Positions 1-6,341 of a stretch of DNA of 8,783 bases are shown in pieces (position 1 is the first letter of the stretch; every line of letters begins with the position of its first letter). A program made the position numbers and the translations under genes. The notes beneath the pieces were generated by a model. The model saw only the letters and a program-made list of their open reading frames with translations. It had not been told where the DNA came from and searched no databases. The DNA comes from Candidatus Spechtiibacteriota bacterium (lineage in GTDB: Bacteria; Patescibacteriota; Minisyncoccia; Spechtbacterales; HO2-43-30), in the NCBI GenBank assembly GCA_016177905.1, contig JACOUK010000020.1:1-8783 (forward strand), in the 5' to 3' direction.

Positions 1-510
1 AGCTGCCATGACCACAATTCCCGCAAGAACCACGACCACACTCGAAATAAGCATATCGTGATTGCCGATATGGCTTAACTCGTGCGCAAGCACTCCTTCA
101 AGCTCCTTCGGCTCCAATTTCTCGAGCAGTCCTCGCGTTACCGCGACAACGGCATGCTTCGAATTTCTCCCGGTCGCAAGAGCGTTCATTGCCTGCTCCT
201 CGATAATGTAAATCTTTGGCATGGGAAGATCAGCTGTTTTAGAAAGACTTTCGACTATTTGATACAATTCGCTCGCGTCCTCTTCTTTCATCGGTTTTGC
301 GTGACTCATCGCGAGCACAAGCTTATCCGACCACCAATACGAAGCAAAACTCATGAAAAAACTAAAAATAACGGCGATAAAAAGAATGCCGGGATTTTGA
401 AACCAATAACTTAAAAACCACCCAAACCCGACAACAAAAAGCAAAAAAACTGTAATCAACAGCCAAGTTTTGCGGATATTTGAAGTTCGATTGATGTATA
501 AGTTTGTCAT
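1..510 (-). CDS. htpX: HtpX-like membrane zinc metalloprotease (M48), 3'-truncated by window edge
   Basis: The first 170 residues are present and the C-terminal part lies beyond base 1. HtpX is an inner-membrane endoprotease that degrades misfolded membrane proteins using a zinc ion. Visible here are two N-terminal membrane segments (about residues 16-36 and 41-60), then a cytoplasmic stretch with the family motif NALATGRN (109-116), the zinc-binding HEXXH motif HELSH (143-147) followed by IGNHDM, and the start of a third hydrophobic segment (about 153-170). The two motif histidines would bind zinc and Glu144 would be the catalytic base; the third zinc ligand is outside the window. The ATG at 510 is the natural start because a consensus promoter ends six bases before it, which leaves almost no leader. 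The family assignment is firm; whether the rest of the gene is intact cannot be seen. Confidence 0.93.
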   Translation of the reverse strand, partial: MTNLYINRTSNIRKTWLLITVFLLFVVGFGWFLSYWFQNPGILFIAVIFSFFMSFASYWWSDKLVLAMSHAKPMKEEDASELYQIVESLSKTADLPMPKIYIIEEQAMNALATGRNSKHAVVAVTRGLLEKLEPKELEGVLAHELSHIGNHDMLISSVVVVLAGIVVMAA

Positions 511-516
511 TGGTGT

Positions 517-544
517 ATTATACCGCTTTCCGCACACTTGACAA
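517..544 (-). promoter_or_regulatory. Sigma-70-type promoter of htpX
   Basis: Read on the minus strand, a -35 box TTGTCA (539-544) and a perfect -10 box TATAAT (517-522) are separated by 16 bases. Only six bases (ACACCA) lie between the -10 box and the htpX ATG. The expected transcription start therefore falls on or within a base or two of the start codon, implying a leaderless message. No Shine-Dalgarno sequence is present. Confidence 0.75.
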
Positions 545-581
545 GCATTTGTTCGTGAATGCTATTTTGCCGGCTTGCCAA

Positions 582-595
582 CTTATCCACATAAG
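582..595. promoter_or_regulatory. DnaA-box 9-mer within a short palindrome
   Basis: TTATCCACA at 583-591 is an exact match to the consensus DnaA box. It is embedded in an inverted repeat, CTTAT-CCAC-ATAAG (582-595). It sits between the divergent htpX promoter and the next gene's possible promoter. A single box does not make an origin; it could be a regulatory DnaA site, an operator for another protein, or chance. Confidence 0.35.
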
Positions 596-597
596 AG

Positions 598-629
598 TTG
601 CAAAACTGTATAGCAAGAAGGTGTATAAT
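598..629 (+). promoter_or_regulatory. Possible promoter of the DUF1097-like gene
   Basis: A perfect -10 hexamer TATAAT lies at 624-629. The best nearby -35 candidate, TTGCAA (598-603), is 20 bases away, longer than the usual 16-18, so the -35 is doubtful. Transcription would begin near 636, giving a leader of about 50 bases to the ATG at 687 or about six bases to a GTG at 642. Confidence 0.4.
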
Positions 630-686
630 AAGAAATAGGAAGTGAAAGGTCGGTTTCGGTTTTTATCAACTAATCTGAATAAAATT

Positions 687-1229
687 ATGTCTATCGGTAA
701 ATTTTTTCCATACGCGGCTACGGTAGGAATTGTAGCGGCAATATGGATGATCGTGAGTTCGAAAATGGGCCTAGTTCCTTGGGTTCCGTTTTTGAGTTGG
801 GCTCTTTTCTTTGGAGCCGGCGCTGGTAAATTTAAAAGAGTTCCGAGAGAAATTATAGGCTTGACTGGCGGAGTCGCAGCCGCGGTTATCCTCCTCTATC
901 TTCTCCCATTCGCAAACAACATAGTTGGCGCGACGTGGGGATTGCCTGTTCTCGTGTTTCTCGCAGCCACAATTATCGTACTGCTCGAACTCACCAACTG
1001 GCTTGACTTAGCCCCTGCGTATTTCTACAGCTTTGCGGGATTTTTTGCGTATCTGTTCGGAGGTTTTGCTGGGACCACAACAATGAGTCCGCAGATTATC
1101 TTCACTTTTTGGATTTTACTGCTTATTGGCACGGGCCTCGGCATTCTAACCGGATTTCTTAAAGGAGTCGTACTTGGGGCGTTAGGCGTACCGGCCGAGC
1201 AGAGAAAGACAATACTTGACAAGGAATAA
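687..1229 (+). CDS. DUF1097-like small integral membrane protein
   Basis: This is a 180-residue protein made almost wholly of membrane segments (about residues 8-24, 30-46, 56-74, 80-101, 111-130 and 138-164). It ends in a short charged tail rich in Lys, Glu and Asp (170-180). The size, the opening TVGIVAAIW segment and the glycine-rich pattern resemble the DUF1097 family (E. coli YcdZ type), whose function is unknown; this match is from memory of the family and is moderate. A GTG at 642 would add 15 basic residues in frame, but its purine-rich AGGA lies only one base before it, too close to act as a ribosome site. The ATG at 687 places the start directly before the first membrane helix but also lacks a Shine-Dalgarno sequence. 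It stands alone between a divergent protease and a convergent kinase, so context does not suggest a role. Confidence 0.7.
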   Translation: MSIGKFFPYAATVGIVAAIWMIVSSKMGLVPWVPFLSWALFFGAGAGKFKRVPREIIGLTGGVAAAVILLYLLPFANNIVGATWGLPVLVFLAATIIVLLELTNWLDLAPAYFYSFAGFFAYLFGGFAGTTTMSPQIIFTFWILLLIGTGLGILTGFLKGVVLGALGVPAEQRKTILDKE

Positions 1230-1254
1230 CAACGAAAATAGATATATCAGCCAC

Positions 1255-1287
1255 AAAACCCCCGCGCGTCATAGTGCGGGGGTTTTT
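1255..1287. terminator. Bidirectional intrinsic terminator overlapping the kinase 3' end
   Basis: A perfect 11-bp stem pairs AAAACCCCCGC (1255-1265) with GCGGGGGTTTT (1276-1286) around a 10-base loop. It has a T run on the plus side and, read from the other strand, a T run after the stem, so it can stop both converging genes. The kinase stop codon (1269-1271) lies in the loop, and the last kinase codons form one arm of the stem. Confidence 0.9.
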
Positions 1288-2960
1288 GGCATGCTTGCGA
1301 TGCTTTGTTTGATTGGTATCTGCACATAAAAAGTACTGCCCTTTCCTTCTTCGCTCTCAAACCATATTCTCCCATTATGATGCGCGGTAATTTCCTTCGC
1401 GATATACAACCCAAGGCCAGAACCGCTTGTCTGGAGTTTCAGGGCGTTACGGGCCCTGAAAAATTTATTGAAAATAAACTTTTGATCCTGTTTCTCTATT
1501 CCAATGCCGGTATCTGCGACTTGAATAACTGCACTGACGTCGTGCGGAATTATCTTTATTTTTATGGAACCGCCCGGCAAAGTATATTTGACGGCATTAT
1601 CTATGATATTTGCAAGCACCATTCGAAACTTGTTTTTGTCCGCGTACACTGTAGTACTCGCCGTTGGTTGTTCAATATGAAAGTCGAGCTTGCCCGTTTC
1701 TATGTTTACACTTAATTCTTTTGCGATATTTTTTACGAGTTCATACAAATCTACAGGTTCGAACTGGAACGTAAATCTCCCTTCTTCCAGGCGCGACATA
1801 TCCAGAAGATCATTGACCAATGTTATCAAATTTTCATTTGTTTGCAAACTTTTTCCCAGGAGCTGTTTTTGACCTTCCGTCAAAGAGCCATACGTTCCCC
1901 CAAGCATCATATGAAGAGCCCACTTTAATCCTGAAAGCGGGGTCCTTAACTGGTGCGAAGCAATAGTAACAAACTGCGACTTCAGCTGTTCTGCTTCCTT
2001 TTCCTCGGTCACATCGTGAAGTACCCGCATTGTTCCGATTTTTTTGTTTTCCGCGTTCCGCAAAGGCACAAGGGTTACCTCGAGCGTCCTCTTCATTGGT
2101 TCTTCAAGGGTAATCTGCCTCGATTCAAAGTCCGTGAGCTGCACCGAACAGATTTGCTGAATGTTCAAAAAAAGGTTATTGCTCGTAACGTCAAGCTCCT
2201 CCGGGGCTTTCTGCGCAAGGTCTGAACTCTTTACCCAGAGCAATTCTTCTGCGCGCGGATTAAACGCGGTAATTTTCCCCTCCAAGTCCAAAACCACAAG
2301 GCCGTCGTACAAGCTTTTCACCATTGATTCATTTCTTTGTTTTTCAGAAATCAACTCTCCAAAGATACGAGCGTTTTCGGCGGCAGTCGCCGCCTGATAC
2401 GCGACAATCGTCGCAAGATTCATCTCTAAATACTCAAAGTCATGTATATCCTTGTAATAAATGCACATTCCCCCGATCGCCTTGGTAAGAAGAGGCATAG
2501 GAATGCAAAGAAGTCCATGATAATCCTGCTTTCTCACGGGCACTCTCCACGTCGCTATTTCCTTTTTGAGTCTTGGATCTTTGGTGATATCGCGCGTTGC
2601 CCAAGCTTGATGAGTTTTTACAGCCCGTCCGATCCATGCGGAACCTACGGGGATAGGATATTTTCGCGAATGTTCAATATACTGCTTTTGCATTCCATAC
2701 GCGGCTCGTATGAATAAAGCGTTCCGATCGGCAGTGAAATCCCAGAAATTCACATATTTCGCGCCGAGAGCTTTCCCTAAAATAGTTGCGATATTTTCAA
2801 GAATGGTCCCGATATCCGCCGCTAGAGCAAGCTCGCGCGAAGTAGATTCAAGCGCGGCAAGCAGTTTTTGATGCCACGCAAAATCTTTTTGCGTAAAACG
2901 GTGGAGCTTAAGTTTTGCGCCCTTCAGTGAAATTGTAAGCGACTCTGATTTTTTTTGCAT
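1269..2960 (-). CDS. Soluble GAF-PAS sensor histidine kinase
   Basis: From the ATG at 2960 the protein has 563 residues, with no membrane segment, so it should sense a cytoplasmic signal. Domains in order are: an N-terminal helical stretch, a GAF-like domain (about 47-200), a PAS domain (about 210-320; TAFNPRAEELL), a HisKA dimerisation domain with phospho-acceptor His336 in the motif ASHQLRTPLSGLKW, and a HATPase_c domain. The ATPase domain shows the N box (NIIDNAVKYT, about 451-460), G1 box (DTGIGI, 483-488), F box (FNKFF) and G2 box (GSGLGLYIAKE). All residues for autophosphorylation are present. No response regulator lies nearby, so it is an orphan kinase in this window. A GTG at 2969 would add three residues, but it lies inside the promoter's -10 box, so ATG 2960 is preferred. 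The H-box sequence is typical of kinases I associate with Parcubacteria. Confidence 0.93.
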   Translation of the reverse strand: MQKKSESLTISLKGAKLKLHRFTQKDFAWHQKLLAALESTSRELALAADIGTILENIATILGKALGAKYVNFWDFTADRNALFIRAAYGMQKQYIEHSRKYPIPVGSAWIGRAVKTHQAWATRDITKDPRLKKEIATWRVPVRKQDYHGLLCIPMPLLTKAIGGMCIYYKDIHDFEYLEMNLATIVAYQAATAAENARIFGELISEKQRNESMVKSLYDGLVVLDLEGKITAFNPRAEELLWVKSSDLAQKAPEELDVTSNNLFLNIQQICSVQLTDFESRQITLEEPMKRTLEVTLVPLRNAENKKIGTMRVLHDVTEEKEAEQLKSQFVTIASHQLRTPLSGLKWALHMMLGGTYGSLTEGQKQLLGKSLQTNENLITLVNDLLDMSRLEEGRFTFQFEPVDLYELVKNIAKELSVNIETGKLDFHIEQPTASTTVYADKNKFRMVLANIIDNAVKYTLPGGSIKIKIIPHDVSAVIQVADTGIGIEKQDQKFIFNKFFRARNALKLQTSGSGLGLYIAKEITAHHNGRIWFESEEGKGSTFYVQIPIKQSIASMPKTPAL

Positions 2961-2967
2961 TACTTCC

Positions 2968-2996
2968 ACTATACCAAAAACTCAACGTTTTGCTAA
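2968..2996 (-). promoter_or_regulatory. Promoter of the histidine kinase gene
   Basis: Read on the minus strand, a -10 box TATAGT (2968-2973) is preceded by TGG, giving an extended -10. A -35 candidate TTAGCA (2991-2996) lies 17 bases upstream. Seven bases separate the -10 box from the ATG at 2960, so the predicted transcript starts at or next to the start codon. This also excludes the GTG at 2969 as a start. Confidence 0.6.
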
Positions 2997-2999
2997 TAT
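2991..2999 (+). promoter_or_regulatory. Possible extended -10 promoter of the MFS gene
   Basis: TGC followed by TAATAT (2994-2999) makes an extended -10 element, although the hexamer matches the consensus at only four of six positions and no convincing -35 is seen. Seven bases separate it from the ATG at 3007, so the transcript would again be nearly leaderless. It occupies the same bases as the -35 box of the divergent kinase promoter. Confidence 0.4.
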
Positions 3000-3006
3000 A
3001 AAAGCA

Positions 3007-4146
3007 ATGAGAGTATTTTACTCCCCCGGAACACTTATTTGGCTATCGGGATTCTTTTTTTTCTTTTCCCTGTACATTACCGCGCCAGTCATTGCCGCGT
3101 ACGCCGCAGATTTATCCCGATCCGTATTTTTCACCGGTCTTGCCGTGGGCGCGTACGGCGCGGCAATGATGCTTGTGCGCATTCCCATCGGGATTCTTGC
3201 TTCAGCGCATGGCCGCCGGAAACGCCTTATTCAAATCGGCCTTTTTACAATCTTTGTGGGGCTTGCGGCGGCTTTTTACGGAAACCAAATTTTGCTTGTT
3301 GTCTCGCGCGTCCTTCTTGGGTTTGGCGCCGGTTTTTGGGTTTTATATACCGTGCTTTTTGCAAGCTACTTTCCGAAAGAAAAAGTGGGCGAAGCAATGT
3401 CTCTGATCACGCTTGCGTATGCCCTACCGCAAATTTTTGCGGCTCTCGCGGGGGGACTTACAGCGGAGTATTTTGGATGGCTTGCGCCATTTGCGATTGG
3501 ACTTATATCAACCATAGCGGCCATCGTATTCATATCGTACGTTCAGGAGTCCGCCGTCGAGGAACATCGATGGAGTCTCGCAAAAACCCGACAAATTATT
3601 TCAAAAAAATTGTTTATCGTGTCGCTCCTTGCAATGGTCGGTTTCTTTGTCGCGTTTGCGACCGTCTATGGATTTACGCAAAACTGGGCGCAGGATACTC
3701 TTGGAGCAACAAAGCAGGAGCTCGGCTTCATTCTTTTTGCCGCATTAATTTTCTATGTACTGCTGCTGCGTTTTGCCGCGCGGATTGCGAACCGCTTCGG
3801 GGTTAGACGAACACTTCTTTTAGGTATGATCGCTCTCGGGCTTGCGACTTCTCTCATCCCGTTAAGCAAAAATATTTTTGAACTTCTCGTACTCCAGGCA
3901 TTTGTGGGCATGGGGCTTGGACTTATCTACCCTGTCACCATGGCAAAAAGCATCGAAGGCATTGAGGAACATCTTAAAGATGAGGCAATGGGGATGTATC
4001 AAAGCATCTATGCCGCTGGAATTTTCCTAGGGCCAATTTTAGGCGGAATAATCGCGTCGTATTTTGGGCTTTCGTGGATATTTTTCGTAATGGGCGCGCT
4101 TTCACTTGCGTCTATCCCTATGCTTCTTTTCTGCAGGAGACTTTGA
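3007..4146 (+). CDS. Major facilitator superfamily transporter
   Basis: The 379-residue protein has about twelve hydrophobic segments in two six-helix halves, joined by a charged loop near residues 180-200. This is the standard architecture of the superfamily, whose members move small solutes or drugs across the membrane in exchange for or together with ions. The loop between helices 2 and 3 carries a motif-A-like sequence (G62 to R73, ending HGRRKR), but Ser66 replaces the usual Asp. The matching loop in the second half is RIANRFGVRRTLLLG (259-273). Glycine-rich helices such as LLGFGAGF (103-110) and GMGLGLIYPV (301-310) are typical. The substrate cannot be told; the overall look suggests the sugar/drug efflux-type MFS_1 group. 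The length is slightly short for the family but complete. The start is the first ATG after the promoter element, with no Shine-Dalgarno sequence. Confidence 0.9.
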   Translation: MRVFYSPGTLIWLSGFFFFFSLYITAPVIAAYAADLSRSVFFTGLAVGAYGAAMMLVRIPIGILASAHGRRKRLIQIGLFTIFVGLAAAFYGNQILLVVSRVLLGFGAGFWVLYTVLFASYFPKEKVGEAMSLITLAYALPQIFAALAGGLTAEYFGWLAPFAIGLISTIAAIVFISYVQESAVEEHRWSLAKTRQIISKKLFIVSLLAMVGFFVAFATVYGFTQNWAQDTLGATKQELGFILFAALIFYVLLLRFAARIANRFGVRRTLLLGMIALGLATSLIPLSKNIFELLVLQAFVGMGLGLIYPVTMAKSIEGIEEHLKDEAMGMYQSIYAAGIFLGPILGGIIASYFGLSWIFFVMGALSLASIPMLLFCRRL

Positions 4147-4150
4147 AAAA

Positions 4151-4182
4151 CAAAACACCCCGCAACTGCGGAGCGTGTTTTG
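4151..4182. terminator. Bidirectional intrinsic terminator between the MFS gene and groEL
   Basis: CAAAACAC (4151-4158) pairs with GTGTTTTG (4175-4182), and inside it CCGC (4160-4163) pairs with GCGG (4168-4171) around the loop AACT, with a few unpaired bases between the two stems. The arms supply A/T-rich runs on both sides. It lies just after the MFS stop and before the groEL stop (4198-4200), so it serves both converging genes. Confidence 0.8.
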
Positions 4183-4197
4183 TTGGAACCTTTACTA

Positions 4198-5835
4198 TCA
4201 GTAATCCATTCCTCCCATGCCGCCCGGCATGCCCGCGCCGCCTTTGGTTTCTTTTTCCTCCGGCACTTCGCTTACAACCGCTTCGGTCGTAAGGATCATT
4301 CCCGCGGCAGAGGCCGCGTTTTGAAGTGCGAAACGCACGACTTTCGTGGGATCAACTATTCCAGCGGCGCGAAGATCGGTAAATTTTCCCGTTGCCGCGT
4401 TAAACCCGTAATTGCCAGTCTTTTTCTTCACCGCATCCACCGCAACCGCGCCGTCAAATCCCGCGTTTTCCGCGATCTGCTTCAATGGCGCTTCAAGCGC
4501 GCGCTTCAAAATATCAAGGCCAACTTTTTCTTCGCTTGTAACTCCGCGTACGGTTAAAAGTGCGGCGCTTGCGCGAATGAGAGCGACGCCGCCTCCGGCA
4601 ACAATCCCCTCTTCCACCGCGGCGCGAGTCGCGGCAAGCGCGTCTTCAATTTTATCCTTTTTTTGTTTGAGTTCCACTTCGGTCGCGGCGCCGACTTTAA
4701 TAATTGCCACTCCTCCGGCGAGTTTTGCCAATCGTTCTTGCAATTTTTCCTTGTCAAATTCAGAATCTGTCTGTTCGATCTGCAACTTTATCTGTTTGAT
4801 TCTTTTCTCTATTTCAGTTTTTGTCCCCTTGCCTCCCACAATTGTCGTATTGTCTTTTGTTGCAAGGACCCGATGCGCTTGTCCAAGTTGCGTCACTTCA
4901 ATATTTTCCATCTTAAGCCCTCGCTCTTCCGAGACAAAATCCGCTCCGACCACAGTTGCTATATCTTGGAGCATTTCTTTTTTGCGATCGCCAAATCCGG
5001 GGGCTTTTACCGCGAGCGCGTGAAATATGCCGCGAAGTTTATTCACGACAAGAGTCGCGAGGGCCTCTCCTTCCACTTCGTCAGCGATAAGCACAAGCTC
5101 TTTTTTGCCGGCTCGCGCCATTTTCTCCATCAGAGGCACAATATCATTGATTGACGCAATTTTCTGGTCTGTTACTAAAATGTATGGGTCTTCGTATGTC
5201 GCTTCCATGCGCTCCGTGCTTGTAATCATGTACGGCGAAATATAGCCCTTATCAAACTGCATTCCTTCGACAATTTCTTTTGAGAGACCGAATGTCTGGG
5301 ATTCCTCGACTGTTACAACGCCGTCCTTCCCCACTTCTTCAATAACGGACGCGATGAGGTCGCCCATCTCTTTGCTTTCCGCGGAGATTGTGGCGACTTG
5401 AGCCATTTCTTCCTTATTTCCCGATACTTTTTCCGCGATGCGGCCAAGTTCCGCAACTACTGCTTCGACACCCTTATCAATTCCTCGCTTAATCGCAAGG
5501 GGGTTGGCTCCGGCTGTCACGTTTTTTATTCCCTCTGCCACAATCGCTTGCGCGAGAACCGTCGCGGTTGTGGTGCCATCTCCGGCAACCTCATTTGTTT
5601 TATTTGCGACTTCTTTCACAAGCTCCGCGCCCATGCTTTCAAGTTTATTGGGGAGATCAATTTCTTTCGCGATGGTCACGCCATCGTTTGTGATGACAGG
5701 TGATCCAAAACCCTTATCCAAAAGGACATTTCGCCCTTTTGGGCCAATAGTTACGCGAACCGCGTTTGCGAGTTTATCCACGCCGCGCTTTAACGCTTGG
5801 CGCGCGTCCTCTGAATACGAAATTTGCTTTGCCAT
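4198..5835 (-). CDS. groEL: 60 kDa chaperonin GroEL
   Basis: This is a full-length 545-residue group I chaperonin, the cytoplasmic double-ring ATPase that folds proteins together with GroES. The equatorial ATP site is intact: LGPKGRN-type loop as IGPKGRN (30-36), ITNDGVT with Asp51, and GDGTTT with Asp86 (equivalent to E. coli Asp52 and Asp87). The catalytic Asp398 is in KIEDAL (395-400), followed by VEEGIVAGGGVAL (407-419). The signature GAATEVE is at 382-388. The C-terminus carries the flexible Gly-Met tail (PGGMGGMDY) that lines the folding cavity. It begins four bases after the groES stop, so the two are co-transcribed and probably translationally coupled, since no strong Shine-Dalgarno sequence precedes the ATG. 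Nothing is missing or unusual in the protein. Confidence 0.99.
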   Translation of the reverse strand: MAKQISYSEDARQALKRGVDKLANAVRVTIGPKGRNVLLDKGFGSPVITNDGVTIAKEIDLPNKLESMGAELVKEVANKTNEVAGDGTTTATVLAQAIVAEGIKNVTAGANPLAIKRGIDKGVEAVVAELGRIAEKVSGNKEEMAQVATISAESKEMGDLIASVIEEVGKDGVVTVEESQTFGLSKEIVEGMQFDKGYISPYMITSTERMEATYEDPYILVTDQKIASINDIVPLMEKMARAGKKELVLIADEVEGEALATLVVNKLRGIFHALAVKAPGFGDRKKEMLQDIATVVGADFVSEERGLKMENIEVTQLGQAHRVLATKDNTTIVGGKGTKTEIEKRIKQIKLQIEQTDSEFDKEKLQERLAKLAGGVAIIKVGAATEVELKQKKDKIEDALAATRAAVEEGIVAGGGVALIRASAALLTVRGVTSEEKVGLDILKRALEAPLKQIAENAGFDGAVAVDAVKKKTGNYGFNAATGKFTDLRAAGIVDPTKVVRFALQNAASAAGMILTTEAVVSEVPEEKETKGGAGMPGGMGGMDY

Positions 5836-5839
5836 AGTT

Positions 5840-6133
5840 TTATTCTTCTAAAATTGCCAAAATATCCTCCTCTTTGGCAACCAGATATTCCTTGCCCTCG
5901 ACCTTTATTTCGTTCGGACCATACTTTGAAAAAAGCACGATGTCTCCTTTTTTCAATTCCATGGGCACTCTCTGCCCCTTCAAATTAAGGCGGCCTGGTC
6001 CAACGGCCACCACCTTCCCCTGCTCCGGCCTTTCTTTAGAGGCGGTATCGGGAAGCACAATTCCTCCTTTTGTCTTTTCTTCCTGTGTGATTGCCTGAAG
6101 AATCACATGATCGCGTAATGGTTTCAGTTTCAT
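5840..6133 (-). CDS. groES: 10 kDa co-chaperonin GroES
   Basis: The 97-residue protein begins MKLKPLRDHVIL, the normal GroES N-terminus, and forms the seven-subunit lid of the GroEL chamber. The mobile loop that touches GroEL is at about residues 18-36 (TKGGIVLPDTASKERPEQG), followed by KVVAVGPG, the basic segment and GDIVLFSKYGPNEIKVEGKEYL. The length matches the family (94-100 residues). An ATG at 6172 would add 13 residues in frame (MQLPVTNYQLLSS), but these are translated from the leader repeats and do not belong to the family, so ATG 6133 is chosen. No clear Shine-Dalgarno sequence precedes it. It is the first gene of the groES-groEL operon, driven by the promoter and CIRCE-like operator upstream. 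Confidence 0.98.
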   Translation of the reverse strand: MKLKPLRDHVILQAITQEEKTKGGIVLPDTASKERPEQGKVVAVGPGRLNLKGQRVPMELKKGDIVLFSKYGPNEIKVEGKEYLVAKEEDILAILEE

Positions 6134-6140
6134 ACTGCTT

Positions 6141-6191
6141 AGTAACTGGTAATTAGTAACTGGTAATTGCAAATTACGAATTACAAATTAC
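6141..6191. repeat. Short AT-rich direct repeats in the groES leader
   Basis: AGTAACTGGTAATT occurs twice in tandem (6141-6154 and 6155-6168). It is followed by three 7-base units AAATTAC (6171-6177), GAATTAC (6178-6184) and AAATTAC (6185-6191). GTAATT and AATTAC segments are complementary, so the transcribed leader can form small hairpins in several registers. The block fills the groES untranslated leader just before the start codon. I associate similar GTAATT-rich arrays with intergenic regions of Parcubacteria, but this is recollection. Confidence 0.8.
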
Positions 6192-6194
6192 TGT

Positions 6195-6221
6195 TTATCA
6201 AACTTGACCTTTGATTGCTAA
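6195..6221 (-). promoter_or_regulatory. Degenerate CIRCE (HrcA) operator of groES-groEL
   Basis: On the minus strand, TTAGCAATC (6213-6221) and GTTTGATAA (6195-6203) are separated by exactly nine bases. The CIRCE consensus is TTAGCACTC-N9-GAGTGCTAA. The left arm matches at 8 of 9 positions and the right arm at 6 of 9, and the two arms are complementary at 7 of 9. It lies just downstream of the predicted transcription start (about 6231), where the heat-shock repressor HrcA normally binds. The position, spacing and target operon all fit; hrcA itself is not in the window. Confidence 0.7.
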
Positions 6222-6237
6222 TTTTAATCTACCACCC

Positions 6238-6266
6238 ATTATAGGAATGCTGGCGAAAATTGTCAA
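6238..6266 (-). promoter_or_regulatory. Consensus sigma-70 promoter of groES-groEL
   Basis: Read on the minus strand, TTGACA (6261-6266) and TATAAT (6238-6243) are both perfect consensus hexamers with the ideal 17-base spacer. Transcription should start near 6231, leaving a leader of about 98 bases that contains the CIRCE-like operator and the AT-rich repeats. Such a strong vegetative promoter under repressor control is the usual arrangement for HrcA-regulated chaperonin operons. Confidence 0.88.
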
Positions 6267-6270
6267 TATA

Positions 6271-6281
6271 TGCTATAGAAT
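6271..6281 (+). promoter_or_regulatory. Possible extended -10 promoter for lipB
   Basis: TGC-TATAGA (6271-6279), continuing AT, resembles an extended -10 element on the plus strand; no good -35 is seen 17 bases upstream. The start would be near 6286, giving a leader of about 150 bases. It lies just upstream of the divergent groES promoter's -35 box, so the two may interfere. A TTGACA at 6291-6296 has no matching -10 and is probably not used. Confidence 0.35.
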
Positions 6282-6302
6282 AAGCGTACTTTGACAACGA
6301 AT

Positions 6303-6341
6303 GAGTACCCGCCAAAAGCTAACGCATTTGGGCGGGTTCTC
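6303..6341 (+). other. Terminator-like hairpin in the lipB leader
   Basis: GAG-t-ACCCGCC (6303-6313) pairs with GGCGGGT-t-CTC (6331-6341), extended inward by AAA (6314-6316) with TTT (6327-6329) across a bulged G. The stem is strong but is followed by a mixed pyrimidine stretch (TAATCTCTAATC), not a T run, so it would be a weak terminator. Its right arm is copied again at 6375-6381 by the tandem duplication, giving the left arm two possible partners. Confidence 0.6.

Noticed and set aside
82..414. Plus-strand open frame of 110 codons
   Set aside because: It lies antisense to the htpX coding region, which has clear HEXXH and NALATG motifs; its own translation resembles no family.
583..591. 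Replication origin
   Set aside because: Only one DnaA box is visible and there is no cluster, AT-rich unwinding region or dnaA/dnaN gene nearby.
3039..3806. Long plus-strand open frame of 255 codons
   Set aside because: It is the shifted frame of the MFS transporter, rich in Cys, Arg and His, without membrane-protein or domain patterns.
4412..5023. Plus-strand open frame of 203 codons rich in Ser, Ala and Pro
   Set aside because: It is the antisense shadow of groEL; the composition follows from the complementary strand of a well-conserved gene.
5840..6172. GroES with a 13-residue N-terminal extension
   Set aside because: The extra residues come from the AT-rich leader repeats, and the family N-terminus MKLKPLRDHV begins at 6133.
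6291..6296. TTGACA as a -35 box for lipB
   Set aside because: No -10-like hexamer lies 16-18 bases downstream; that stretch is the first arm and loop of the leader hairpin.
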